The position numbers and the translations under genes are program-made. A DNA stretch of 32,285 nucleotides, taken from assembly GCA_013373265.1 (NCBI GenBank), contig JABXIC010000113.1:1-32285 (forward strand). Reading direction: 5' to 3'. The stretch comes from Methylocystaceae bacterium (GTDB lineage Bacteria; Pseudomonadota; Alphaproteobacteria; Rhodospirillales; Terasakiellaceae). Under the pieces are notes generated by a model. The model was not told where the DNA came from, did no database searches, and saw nothing but the letters and a program-made list of their open reading frames with translations. Below are positions 16,472 through 24,512 of the stretch, in pieces (within the stretch, counting starts at the first letter, position 1; each line of letters begins with the position of its first letter).

Positions 16472-17287
16472 ATGATAGACAAACGCCGTCCAAAGTTGAA
16501 ACGACTGCCGATTAATCGTTTGATCCCCAATATGCTGACTATTGCCGCGCTTTGTGCGGGCATGACAGCCATTAATTTTGCTTCACGCGAAATGTGGGAA
16601 CCTTCTGTTTTTGCCATTGTTGTGGCGGCGATTCTGGATGGTTTGGATGGACGTGTGGCGCGTATGCTCAATGCGCAAAGCAAGTTTGGTGCGGAATTGG
16701 ATTCTTTGTCTGATTTTATCAGTTTTGGCGTTGCCCCGCCGATGATCCTCTATTTCTGGACTTTGGAACATGCAGGCCGGATCGGCTGGGTGTTTGTCTT
16801 GTTCTTTACGGTATGTATGGCCTTGCGGCTGGCGCGTTTTAATACGGCCCTTGAAGACCCCCATAAACAAGCTTGGGAAAATAACTTCTTTACGGGTGTG
16901 CCTGCACCGGCTGGGGCGTTGTTGATTATGTATCCGCTGGTTTTGTCGTTTATGTTTGGCGATGATTTTTTCCGCAATCCGGCGATGGCAGCGGTCTTTT
17001 TAACGGTTATTGGCGGCTTTATGGTCAGCCGAATTCCGACATTTTCGTTCAAAAAAGCCAAAGTGCCCCATGTCTATGTTTTGCCCGTGATGTTGGCGGT
17101 TGGTTTGTTTGTGGCCTTTTTGGTCAGCGCGCCTTGGGCCATGTTATCTGTTATTGGCGCGATCTATCTGGGCAGTATGCCCATGAGTATCAAATCCCAT
17201 CGGGATTGGAAAAAACGTGCCGCTGCGGGTGATCTGGATGATGACTGCGCCGATGAAATGGCGGAAAAAGAAACGGAAAAGAAATAA
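16472..17287 (+). CDS. pssA: CDP-diacylglycerol-serine O-phosphatidyltransferase
   Basis: 271 residues, membrane-embedded. The CDP-alcohol phosphotransferase signature is complete: DGLDGRVAR followed by GAELDSLSD. It makes phosphatidylserine from CDP-diacylglycerol and L-serine, which Psd then decarboxylates. About eight hydrophobic segments follow and precede the motif, with a charged cytoplasmic tail rich in Asp, Glu and Lys (about 245-271). It starts two bases after the psd stop with no separate promoter, so the pair is cotranscribed and ends at the terminator just downstream. Confidence 0.96.
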   Translation: MIDKRRPKLKRLPINRLIPNMLTIAALCAGMTAINFASREMWEPSVFAIVVAAILDGLDGRVARMLNAQSKFGAELDSLSDFISFGVAPPMILYFWTLEHAGRIGWVFVLFFTVCMALRLARFNTALEDPHKQAWENNFFTGVPAPAGALLIMYPLVLSFMFGDDFFRNPAMAAVFLTVIGGFMVSRIPTFSFKKAKVPHVYVLPVMLAVGLFVAFLVSAPWAMLSVIGAIYLGSMPMSIKSHRDWKKRAAAGDLDDDCADEMAEKETEKK

Positions 17288-17293
17288 AAAAAG

Positions 17294-17322
17294 AAGGGCA
17301 CCTGATTGTGGTGCCCTTTTTA
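17294..17322 (+). terminator. Intrinsic terminator of psd-pssA
   Basis: A nine-base-pair stem (17294-17302 with 17310-17318, core GGGCACC/GGTGCCC) with a seven-base loop is followed by a T-run. It lies a few bases after the pssA stop and could also work on the converging gene. Confidence 0.85.
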
Positions 17323-17351
17323 GTTTCGGGGAGGGTCGGAGATTTATTCTT

Positions 17352-17777
17352 TTAACGTACAGGGGTTTGTGCGCCTGTTTTCGGGTCAACGCTGAATGTG
17401 TCGACCAATGAGTTGTCCTTCGTCACCAACTGGGCCAGAATTTTACCGTCTTTATCGGTGGTGACTTTACCGACTTTAAGATTTTCGTTGCCCATCCAAG
17501 CAATGCGGCCTTCCATGATTTCTTTGACGCGATCCGGGGTGAGTTTAAGATCGTAATTGCCGTTTTTCATAAAACGACCCATGTGATGACCACCCATTAG
17601 ACCAAAACCACCGCCTTGCATCATGGCGGAACGTCCACCATATTTACCGTCCATCATTTTGCTGCGCGGGCAATCGTTGTTTCTCGGCATTTTTTTATCT
17701 TGTGCCATGGCAACGGTGGTAACAGCGCCAAGGGCAAGTACGCTTATCGCTGCTGTAATGATTGTTTTGCGTTTCAT
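17352..17777 (-). CDS. Small exported Met/Gly/His-rich protein, possibly PepSY-like
   Basis: 141 residues from the ATG at 17777, chosen because GGAGAC precedes it and it gives a clean signal peptide (MKRKTIITAAISVLALG, cleavage near AMA-QD). The mature protein has a central stretch rich in Met, Gly and His (about 40-75, with GGHHMG) that could bind metal. A C-terminal beta region (KVGKVTTDKDGKILAQLVT...FSVDPKTG) resembles half a PepSY domain. It should be periplasmic. It is divergent from the two-component genes, as cpxP is from cpxRA, so it may be a target or accessory of that system; this is positional inference only. Confidence 0.7.
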   Translation of the reverse strand: MKRKTIITAAISVLALGAVTTVAMAQDKKMPRNNDCPRSKMMDGKYGGRSAMMQGGGFGLMGGHHMGRFMKNGNYDLKLTPDRVKEIMEGRIAWMGNENLKVGKVTTDKDGKILAQLVTKDNSLVDTFSVDPKTGAQTPVR

Positions 17778-17850
17778 AATAAGTCTCCAATTGTTCACTC
17801 TGTTGCGGCGAAGCATTCGCCCTTTTGATGACTTTATTAAACGCTTTTTT

Positions 17851-17929
17851 TGTAACCTCTTGATGTCAGAAAGAGGGGATTAGGGTGACGCATTGTTGCT
17901 TAATGGTCTTCTGTAACATTCGGTTACAG
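17851..17929. promoter_or_regulatory. Possible response-regulator sites: TGTAAC half-sites and inverted repeat
   Basis: CTGTAAC (17911-17917) and GTTACAG (17923-17929) form a perfect 7-bp inverted repeat with a five-base spacer, and a further TGTAAC lies at 17851. They occupy the gap between the exported-protein gene and the divergent two-component operon, as expected for autoregulation by the OmpR-like regulator. Confidence 0.4.
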
Positions 17930-17971
17930 TAATGATCAGCAAATTGATTTTTTTTGGGCTATAGTGTGAAG

Positions 17972-18691
17972 ATGGAAAAGCAAGCACATATATTGGTTGT
18001 CGATGATGATCGTGAAATCCGTGATCTCGTTGCCAAGTTTTTAAAACAGCACAATCTGCGTGTCACAACGGCACAAGATGGGCGCGAGATGAAGCGTGCG
18101 CTGGAAGATTGGGCGGTTGATCTTGTCGTCTTGGATGTGATGATGCCGGGCGATGACGGGTTGACGTTGTGTCGTAACCTTCGGGCAACTTCAAGCCTGC
18201 CGGTGATTATGTTGACGGCTATGGGAGAAGAAACCGACCGGATTATCGGATTGGAAATGGGGGCGGATGATTATTTAGCCAAACCGTTTAACCCGCGTGA
18301 ACTTCTGGCCCGGATCAAGGCTGTCCTTCGGCGAACCAATGTTCAAGAAAGTACCACGGTTGACTTAGACAATGTGGATTGTTTTCGCTTCAACGGATGG
18401 GAATTCAGACCTGAACAACGTGAGTTACGCACCGATGAAGGTGTGTTGGTGCCGCTGAGCCGGGGGGAATATGAATTGCTGGATACATTCATGCGTCATC
18501 CCAACCGGGTGTTAAATCGTGACCAATTGCTGGATATGGCCCGTGGTCGTGAAGCCTTACCTTTTGACCGCGCTATTGATGTGCAGGTTAGCCGGTTGCG
18601 CAAAAAGTTAAAAGACGACCCTAAAAATCCTGAATTGATAAAGACCGTGCGCGGTGGCGGTTATATGTTTACGGCGAAGGTGGAAAGCTGA
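17972..18691 (+). CDS. OmpR-family response regulator
   Basis: 239 residues from the ATG at 17972 (TTG at 17954 and GTG at 17966 are in-frame alternatives, so the start is uncertain). The receiver has the acidic pocket VVDDDRE, the phospho-acceptor Asp55 (VLDVMMPG) and the KPFNPREL lysine. The C-terminal winged helix of the OmpR/PhoB type contains LSRGEYELLDTFM, VLNRDQLLD, DVQVSRLRKKL and the wing VRGGGYMF. It overlaps the kinase gene by one base (TGATG), so the pair is translationally coupled. It is most like OmpR of the EnvZ/OmpR group; the regulon is unknown. Confidence 0.93.
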   Translation: MEKQAHILVVDDDREIRDLVAKFLKQHNLRVTTAQDGREMKRALEDWAVDLVVLDVMMPGDDGLTLCRNLRATSSLPVIMLTAMGEETDRIIGLEMGADDYLAKPFNPRELLARIKAVLRRTNVQESTTVDLDNVDCFRFNGWEFRPEQRELRTDEGVLVPLSRGEYELLDTFMRHPNRVLNRDQLLDMARGREALPFDRAIDVQVSRLRKKLKDDPKNPELIKTVRGGGYMFTAKVES

Positions 18692-20076
18692 TGCGTTTTA
18701 TCCCTCAAACCATGCTGGGGCGCACCCTTGCGGTTGTTGTTGGCGGTATTTTGCTGGTGCAGGTCATGAGTGGGATCTTCCATTATAGCGAATGGCGCAC
18801 CTTTAGCGAAAATAGTGAACGCAGCAAATTGATTGAACGTATGGCCACTTACGTACAATGGATGAACCAAGCCACCCCCTTGCAACGGGAATTTTTGTTG
18901 CGCTCCAATCGTTCTAAGTTACGTGCTTGGCAAACACCAGATGCGGTCATAAAGGAATTGGATAACTGGTTTGGTATTGAAGCCTTTGTGCGTGACCGTT
19001 TGGGTGAGGCCTTGGGGGATGTTGACAAAAAGCGCATCCGGGTGAGTGAACTTGATCCGGACCAGAAGATCCCTGAAAACCTGATCATTCGCAAGCATAA
19101 TTTAGATAAACATAAGCAACATATATTTGGCAATAGACCGGCGCGTCCGCGTATCTTGGTCGCGGTGCAATTGGATGACGGGGCGTGGTTGAATATGATC
19201 TTGCCTTATCGCGGTTTGCCGGCCCCGCCTGTTTTTCCGTTTGTTATCCCATTGTTGGCCTTTACCTTGGTGGTTGCACTGGCTGCGGTGTTGATGACGA
19301 TGCGCGCCAACAAACCGTTGACACGTATGGCTAAGGCAGCAGAACAACTGGGGCGTGATGTCAACGCACCTCCCATGAGTGAAGAAGGCCCGCGCGAGGT
19401 GCGTGAAGCCGCCCATGCCTTTAACGAAATGCAAACCCGATTGCGTCGTTTTGTGCAAGATCGCACCAATATGCTGGCGGCCATCTCCCATGATTTACGC
19501 ACCCCGATTACCCGCATGAAGTTACGCGCGGAATTTGTCGACGACGATGAACAACGCGAAAAAATGCTGTCTGACTTGAATGAAATGGAAACCATGATCA
19601 AAGCCACCATGGCTTTTGCCCGTGATGATGTGGCCCATGAAGCGGTTAGCAGTATGGATTTGGCTGCCTTGGTGGAAAGCCTGTGTGAAGATCGCCGTGA
19701 AATGGGGGGTGATGTCACTTATATCGGTCCGGATGAGTTGCCCTTTGAAGGTCGTCCCATGGGTCTTAAACGCGCGTTGGATAATTTGGTCAGTAATGCT
19801 CTTAAATTTGCCACCACTTGCACGGTGACCCTATCTATGGGACAGGGCGCTGTTGTTCTTGTCGTTACAGACAACGGCCCCGGCATCCCCGAAGAGGAAT
19901 TGGAGGAAGTCTTTCGTCCCTTTAGGCGGGTCGAGGGGTCACGCAATAAAGAAACCGGCGGTGTCGGGCTTGGTCTGGCGGTTGTGCGTTCGGTTTGTCA
20001 CGCCCATGGCGGCACAGCAACGTTAAAGAATTTACCCACTGGGGGGCTGGAAGCCACGTTGGTGTTGCCGTTGTAG
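18691..20076 (+). CDS. EnvZ-like sensor histidine kinase
   Basis: 461 residues. Membrane segments at about 12-30 and 183-203 enclose a periplasmic region of about 150 residues. A HAMP linker follows (about 204-257). The dimerisation helix has His267 in ISHDLRTPITRMK, the EnvZ-type H box. The ATPase domain shows the N box (NLVSNALKF), G1 (DNGPGIPEEE) and G2 (GVGLGLAV). The periplasmic part is Lys/Arg-rich and lacks a recognisable ligand fold. It is the partner of the overlapping OmpR-like regulator. Stimulus unknown; envelope or osmotic stress would be the family default. Confidence 0.92.
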   Translation: MRFIPQTMLGRTLAVVVGGILLVQVMSGIFHYSEWRTFSENSERSKLIERMATYVQWMNQATPLQREFLLRSNRSKLRAWQTPDAVIKELDNWFGIEAFVRDRLGEALGDVDKKRIRVSELDPDQKIPENLIIRKHNLDKHKQHIFGNRPARPRILVAVQLDDGAWLNMILPYRGLPAPPVFPFVIPLLAFTLVVALAAVLMTMRANKPLTRMAKAAEQLGRDVNAPPMSEEGPREVREAAHAFNEMQTRLRRFVQDRTNMLAAISHDLRTPITRMKLRAEFVDDDEQREKMLSDLNEMETMIKATMAFARDDVAHEAVSSMDLAALVESLCEDRREMGGDVTYIGPDELPFEGRPMGLKRALDNLVSNALKFATTCTVTLSMGQGAVVLVVTDNGPGIPEEELEEVFRPFRRVEGSRNKETGGVGLGLAVVRSVCHAHGGTATLKNLPTGGLEATLVLPL

Positions 20077-20089
20077 GAAAGCGCTGATC

Positions 20090-20185
20090 TTAAGGCATTA
20101 ACATTGGTACGACGAAGTAGCCAACGCAGACCAGCACGCAGATTTTAACTGTTATCCAGAAAGCGATTTTTTGCGGACCTGTCAT
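20090..20185 (-). CDS. Possible 31-residue membrane microprotein downstream of pyrE
   Basis: An ATG lies three bases after the pyrE stop codon. The frame encodes 31 residues: a short polar start (MTGPQK), a hydrophobic stretch of about 20 residues (IAFWITVKICVLVCVGYFVV) and PMLMP before TAA. One transmembrane helix is predicted. Placement immediately behind pyrE suggests translational coupling; the only ribosome binding site candidate is a weak GGCGG at the end of pyrE. It fills most of the gap before the convergent kinase gene. No function is recognised and expression is unproven. Confidence 0.5.
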   Translation of the reverse strand: MTGPQKIAFWITVKICVLVCVGYFVVPMLMP

Positions 20186-20188
20186 AGC

Positions 20189-20872
20189 TTATTCGCCGCC
20201 GTTTTGTTTTGACCAGCCGATGGGGTCTTCCAGGAAAGAACGCACACCATCCAGTTTTTCTTGGCTGAAATAATTGCCTTTTTCTGCAACAGCCATGACA
20301 TCCCACCAGTTACACAGGTAGTGCAGGGTGACACCTGCTTGTTCCAGGGCTTCTAAGGCACCGGGGATGACGCCGTAGAAAAAGACCACAAAGGCATCGT
20401 CACACTGTGCACCAGCTGCGCGCAGGGCGTTGACGAAGTTGAGTTTTGATCCCCCGTCTGTGGCAAGGTCTTCGACCAGAAGAACACGTTTGCCTTCTTC
20501 CATATGGCCTTCGATCTGTGCGTTACGTCCAAAGCCTTTTGGTTTTTTGCGCACATACAGCATGGAGGATTCTAATTGGTCTGCCATCCAAGCGGCGTAA
20601 GGGATACCGGCTGTTTCCCCACCCGCGACATAATCAAAGATTTCAAAACCGGCATCTTGTTGCAGCATATCTTTGGCCAAGGTCATGACAGCGCGACGCG
20701 CGCGGTTGAAAGAGATCAGTTTGCGACAATCAATATAAACCGGGCTGGCTTTGCCTGATGTCAGGATATAGGGTTCTTCCGGGCGAAAATTGATGGCTTC
20801 GATTTCCAGCAAAATCTTTGCAACGGTTTCACCTGCTTTTTTGTGTTCCGGGCTGCGTGCAACGGTACTCAT
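20189..20872 (-). CDS. pyrE: Orotate phosphoribosyltransferase
   Basis: 227 residues from the ATG at 20872. A TTG at 20893 would add seven residues, but GAGGA about ten bases before 20872 supports the shorter form. The enzyme joins orotate to PRPP to give orotidine 5'-monophosphate, the fifth step of pyrimidine synthesis. The PRPP-binding signature VLLVEDLATDGGSK is intact, as are the YILTSGKASPVYIDCR and YVRKKPKGFG segments. This is the longer alphaproteobacterial type with a CNWWDV C-terminal region. It is separated by a terminator from the TRAP genes behind it. Confidence 0.95.
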   Translation of the reverse strand: MSTVARSPEHKKAGETVAKILLEIEAINFRPEEPYILTSGKASPVYIDCRKLISFNRARRAVMTLAKDMLQQDAGFEIFDYVAGGETAGIPYAAWMADQLESSMLYVRKKPKGFGRNAQIEGHMEEGKRVLLVEDLATDGGSKLNFVNALRAAGAQCDDAFVVFFYGVIPGALEALEQAGVTLHYLCNWWDVMAVAEKGNYFSQEKLDGVRSFLEDPIGWSKQNGGE

Positions 20873-20944
20873 GGGGCCTATATCCTCAGTCAAAAAATCT
20901 ATCTTATGGTCTTTCTAGAATCAAAATGATCTATTGGCAACATG

Positions 20945-20977
20945 CAAAAAGAAAGGGCCGCTGTGAAAAGCGACCCT
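20945..20977 (-). terminator. Intrinsic terminator after dctM
   Basis: On the minus strand AGGGTCGCT pairs with AGCGGCCCT (one G-U) around a six-base loop (20954-20977), followed by a T-rich run. It lies about 25 bases after the dctM stop and upstream of pyrE. Confidence 0.75.
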
Positions 20978-21002
20978 GAAGTTTGACAGATTATCCGTTT
21001 GA

Positions 21003-22403
21003 TTATTTGTAGCCGTTAAGCTGATCAAAGAATTCCGGCAGGAAGAGTGATATCTGCGGGATGTACGTGATCAGAACCAAGAACACGAGCAACAAGGACA
21101 ACCACGGCAAAGCCGCTTTGACCGCCCAACCGATGGAATGGCCCGTAATACCTGCCGTGACGAACAGGTTGAGCCCCACAGGCGGTGTTATCATGCCGAT
21201 CTCCATATTCACCACCATGATGATACCAAGATGGATCGGATCAATGCCTAGCTTGACCGCAATTGGGAACAATATCGGCGCCATGATCAAGATGATGGCG
21301 CTGGGTTCCATAAAGTTACCCGCAGCCAAAAGCAACAGGTTGACCACGATCAGGAAGCCCCACCACGGCAAGCCCCAGCCAACGATGGCTTCAGCAATAT
21401 GGTGCGGGATACGTTCTGTCGTCAATACGTGGGCAAACAACATGGCGTTGGCGATGATGAACAACAGCATGATGGATACTTTTGTTGCATCCAGCAATAC
21501 TTTGCGCACATCCGGATCATTGATACATTTGGGCAAAGCCACAATAGTTTGAAGCAAGGCACGGCCAACAACAGAAACAGCGCTTTCCCCTTCATTATGC
21601 CAGGCTTTGTTTTTAAGCGGTCCCATGTCGCGATAGACAAAAACAGAAACAAGGAAGGCATATACAGCAGAAACCGCCGCCGCTTCGGTTGGTGATGCAA
21701 CCCCGCCATAAATGGCACCCAAAACGATCAGGATCAACATAATCCCGCCAGCCGCGGACAGCATGGATTTTAAGAGCTCGACAAAACCGGGGAAAGGTTG
21801 TGCCGGCAATTTCATGACACGTGCGGCAATATAGATGGCGATCATCAAAATCAGCCCCATCATAATACCGGGGACTGTACCTGCCATGAACATTTTCGTT
21901 GCAGACACTTCGGTTGCGGCAGAATAGACCAACATCACAATGGAAGGCGGGATCAGGATACCCAATGTCCCGGCATTGGCAATAACGCCTGCGCCGAATT
22001 TTTCAGGGTAACCAGATTTGACCATACCTGCGATCACAATAGAGCCAATGGCCGCAACGGTTGCCGGGCTGGAACCCGACACGGCTGCAAACAACATACA
22101 GGCCAGAACCGATGCCATGGCAAGGCCACCTTTGATGTGGCCCACTAAGGCAACAGCAAAACGAATAAGACGTTTTGCGACGCCCCCTGTGGATAAAAAG
22201 GCAGAAGATAAAATGAAGAAGGGAATGGCCAGCAGCGTATAATGCTCTGACAAAGCCTCAAACAACTTAAGTGCGATAGAGGCGATTGAATCATCAGAGA
22301 ACAGCAAAATTGTGCTGACGGAAGACAGGCCTAACGCAATCGCGATAGGCATGCCAAGGAACATGCAGCCAAACAGCGTGACGAAAAGAAATACAATGGT
22401 CAT
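21003..22403 (-). CDS. dctM: TRAP transporter large permease
   Basis: 466 residues, about 12-13 membrane segments. Family blocks include FLFVTLFGCMFLGMPIAIALGLS at the start, AAVSGSSPATVAAIGSI, GTLGILIPPSI and GMITPPVGLNLFV near the end. It is the ion-coupled translocation subunit of a C4-dicarboxylate-type TRAP system. A charged cytoplasmic loop (about 255-310, with CINDPDVRKVL) makes it somewhat longer than many DctM proteins. It overlaps dctQ by one base (ATGA-type), so the membrane subunits are translationally coupled. Confidence 0.95.
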   Translation of the reverse strand: MTIVFLFVTLFGCMFLGMPIAIALGLSSVSTILLFSDDSIASIALKLFEALSEHYTLLAIPFFILSSAFLSTGGVAKRLIRFAVALVGHIKGGLAMASVLACMLFAAVSGSSPATVAAIGSIVIAGMVKSGYPEKFGAGVIANAGTLGILIPPSIVMLVYSAATEVSATKMFMAGTVPGIMMGLILMIAIYIAARVMKLPAQPFPGFVELLKSMLSAAGGIMLILIVLGAIYGGVASPTEAAAVSAVYAFLVSVFVYRDMGPLKNKAWHNEGESAVSVVGRALLQTIVALPKCINDPDVRKVLLDATKVSIMLLFIIANAMLFAHVLTTERIPHHIAEAIVGWGLPWWGFLIVVNLLLLAAGNFMEPSAIILIMAPILFPIAVKLGIDPIHLGIIMVVNMEIGMITPPVGLNLFVTAGITGHSIGWAVKAALPWLSLLLVFLVLITYIPQISLFLPEFFDQLNGYK

Positions 22404-23047
22404 TATTTGGCCCCTTCTTGTGCAGCCGCTTCAGCTTCTTCTTTTTTAGTCAAACCTGCTTCTTCGAGGGCCTCTTTGGCTTCGTCTGCCATACGAAGTT
22501 CCATCCATTCACCAGTGATGAGTTTTTTCAGGACTTCAAGAAAGCGATAGGCCAGAAGAATAAAGCCGACCAACAAAGGACCTTGGGCAAACCACATGGG
22601 CAGCAAGGGGTCTTCTTCGTCGATTTTAAAGACATCCCACATCATGCTTTCGGGGATGAGCATCATTAAAATACGTGGTGTCGGTGCGTCTTCCATAGCA
22701 AGGCCGATGGAATAAATTTTTGCAAGGTAAATCCACGCCCCATAAAGAATAAGGCCGCAATAGACCAAACAAAGAATGACAGCAATAATGCTGACAATGC
22801 GTTTGACTTCCGGTTGCAGCAAACGCACGACAGCGTCTACGCCAATATGTGCACCAACTTTAACACCATAAGAAATGCCAAATAAAACGAACCATGCCGA
22901 AGCATTGAGCGTGACTTCTTGCGCCCAGTGAATCCCCGTATTGAAACCGAAGCGTAAAACCACTTCCATAAATACAAGCAAGGTCGTGAAGACGAGCAAA
23001 AAGCTTAGAACGCTCTCTTCAAAATGGCGTCCAAATCTTGCGATCAT
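22403..23047 (-). CDS. dctQ: TRAP transporter small permease
   Basis: 214 residues with four predicted membrane helices, the DctQ layout. Family features include FMEVVLRFGFNTGIHWAQEVT and ASAWFVLFGISYGVKVGAHIGVD. The C-terminus is an Ala/Glu/Lys-rich cytoplasmic tail of about 35 residues. It partners DctM and receives substrate from DctP. A GAGG ribosome binding site is nine bases before the start. It is separated from dctP by 80 bases that include a strong hairpin terminator. Confidence 0.93.
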   Translation of the reverse strand: MIARFGRHFEESVLSFLLVFTTLLVFMEVVLRFGFNTGIHWAQEVTLNASAWFVLFGISYGVKVGAHIGVDAVVRLLQPEVKRIVSIIAVILCLVYCGLILYGAWIYLAKIYSIGLAMEDAPTPRILMMLIPESMMWDVFKIDEEDPLLPMWFAQGPLLVGFILLAYRFLEVLKKLITGEWMELRMADEAKEALEEAGLTKKEEAEAAAQEGAK

Positions 23048-23087
23048 TGGATTGCCCTCATAAAATTATAAAATTTAAAAACGATAT

Positions 23088-23117
23088 AAAAACCCCTCCT
23101 ACCATCGGTAGGAGGGG
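23088..23117 (-). terminator. Internal terminator/attenuator between dctP and dctQ
   Basis: On the minus strand an 11-bp perfect GC-rich stem (CCCCTCCTACC/GGTAGGAGGGG, 23093-23117) with a three-base loop is followed by five T residues. It begins about ten bases after the dctP stop. It would lower dctQM expression relative to dctP and protect the dctP mRNA 3' end. Confidence 0.85.
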
Positions 23118-23127
23118 AGATATCTGT

Positions 23128-24114
23128 TTACATATTTGAAGCAACGGCAGCATCAATGATGTCTTTGCCGATTTCACCTTCAAATTTAGCCCAAACAGGT
23201 TTCATGGCTTCAACCCATTGTGCGCGTTCTTCAGGTGTCAGGTCGATTACTTTTGTACGACCAGAAGCTTCGACTTTTTTGCGAACTTCAATAGCTTGGT
23301 CGTAAGCAACTTTGTTACCAAAGGCAATGGCTTCATCCATAGCTTTTTTCATTTCAGTGCGGATATCGTCCGGCAGGCTGTCCCAGAATTCAGTTGAAGT
23401 CACGATCAGGTAATCAAGAACACCATGGTCTGATTGTGTGACGTAGTCTTGAACTTCAAAGAATTTTTTAGAGTAAATGTTCGGCCAGTGGTTTTCTTGA
23501 CCATCGATGGCTTTTGTTTGCAACAGAGTGAAAACCTCAGAGAACGGCTTTTTCAAAGGTGTCGCACCGACAGCTTCAAACTGTGCAGACAGGATGTCAG
23601 AGGTCATGATACGGAATTTCAAACCTTCAGCATCAGCAGGTGTGCGAAGGGGTTTGTTGGCAGAAAGTTGTTTCATACCGCCGTGGTTATAACCCAAACC
23701 GATGATGCCTTTTTTCTTCATGGACATCAGAAGTTTTTGACCAACGGGGCCTTGTTGGAATTTATCAACAGCAGCCAAGTCTTTAAACAGGAACGGCAGA
23801 TCGAAAACTTGAAGTTTCTTGGTGTATTTAGAGAATTTAGACAAAGACGGGCCTGCAATTTGAACATCGCCCAAAAGCATGGCTTCAAGAACTTTGTTAT
23901 CACCATAAAGCTGTGAGCTCGGGTAGACTTCGACCAAAACTTTACCAGCGAGACGTTCGTTGACGAGGTCGCGGAATTTGTTAGCCAATTGGCCTTTGGG
24001 TGTATTTTCAGCAACAACGTGAGAAAATTTGACAACGATCGGGTCTGCGGCAGAAGCGACTGTTGCAGTCATCATTGCAGCAGCCATAAAAAGACCAGCG
24101 GTTAGCTTACGCAT
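23128..24114 (-). CDS. dctP: TRAP transporter periplasmic C4-dicarboxylate-binding protein
   Basis: 328 residues. A signal peptide of about 22 residues ends at VASA. The mature protein matches the DctP family: VKFSHVVAENTPKG, VEVYPSSQLYGDN, FDLPFLFKD, and the substrate-carboxylate arginine in GLKFRIMTS. It closely resembles dicarboxylate (malate/succinate/fumarate) binders such as DctP of Rhodobacter. It delivers substrate to DctQM. A good ribosome binding site (GGGAGGA) precedes the ATG. It is likely controlled by the DctB/DctD-like pair encoded upstream, through the sites at 24359-24409. Confidence 0.95.
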   Translation of the reverse strand: MRKLTAGLFMAAAMMTATVASAADPIVVKFSHVVAENTPKGQLANKFRDLVNERLAGKVLVEVYPSSQLYGDNKVLEAMLLGDVQIAGPSLSKFSKYTKKLQVFDLPFLFKDLAAVDKFQQGPVGQKLLMSMKKKGIIGLGYNHGGMKQLSANKPLRTPADAEGLKFRIMTSDILSAQFEAVGATPLKKPFSEVFTLLQTKAIDGQENHWPNIYSKKFFEVQDYVTQSDHGVLDYLIVTSTEFWDSLPDDIRTEMKKAMDEAIAFGNKVAYDQAIEVRKKVEASGRTKVIDLTPEERAQWVEAMKPVWAKFEGEIGKDIIDAAVASNM

Positions 24115-24512
24115 AAGGAAATATCCTCCCAGTTAATATAAATGTGCGAGAGCGGCTGATCGGATCATTCACCTGTAGGGGAGCGAAACAACCCGATACT
24201 CCCAGTGCCGCGCCTCGCGAAATCAAACTTTAAGCAAAGAATGTAGATTGAGGATTACAAAGACCGTCTGGTCATAGAAGTGCTAATAATGAAAAAAGCT
24301 AGAAAAACTGCTGTGTGCAGTGCAATATTAGATGTTTTATTGCGCCTGATGACAATCGTGTGTGGAAAGTCGCACAAGATGGAAAATAACGTTGGCGGAT
24401 TTCCGCCAATATATTGTTAGGTGCTAGAACAGTGTTTCAGCTATGCGTAAAATGCATAGAGGAATTGAGCGATTCGCAGCTCTGGTTTGATCAGTATATA
24501 GCTTTATTTATT
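24115..24512. other. 398-base intergenic region upstream of dctP
   Basis: This is the only gap above 300 bases. It holds two putative activator sites (24359-24409) and a short inverted repeat CTATGC/GCATAG (24441-24459) behind dctD. I looked on the minus strand for the sigma54 pattern GG-N10-GC between the sites and dctP and found none; no convincing -35/-10 pair stands out either. A 43-codon plus-strand reading frame (24289-24420) runs through the sites and looks accidental. Confidence 0.6.
24359..24409 (-). promoter_or_regulatory. Two tandem 18-bp putative DctD binding sites upstream of dctP
   Basis: The first element is TGTGTGGAAAGTCGCACA (24359-24376). The second, TTGGCGGATTTCCGCCAA (24392-24409), is a near-perfect palindrome. 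Aligned in the best orientation they agree at 11 of 18 positions, including the core GNGGAAANNCGC. Their centres are 33 bp apart, about three helical turns, and 250-290 bases upstream of dctP. This is the geometry of the tandem activator sites known upstream of rhizobial dctA. Confidence 0.6.

Noticed and set aside
24115-24358. A sigma54 -24/-12 promoter for dctP
   Set aside because: I checked each GC dinucleotide on the plus strand for CC ten bases later (GG-N10-GC on the minus strand) and found none.
24289-24420. A 43-codon plus-strand reading frame beginning MKKARKTA in the dctP upstream region
   Set aside because: It has no good ribosome binding site, unusual codon use, and runs through both putative activator sites; chance frame is more likely.
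24441-24459. CTATGC/GCATAG hairpin as dctD terminator
   Set aside because: Only six base pairs and no T-run on the minus strand.
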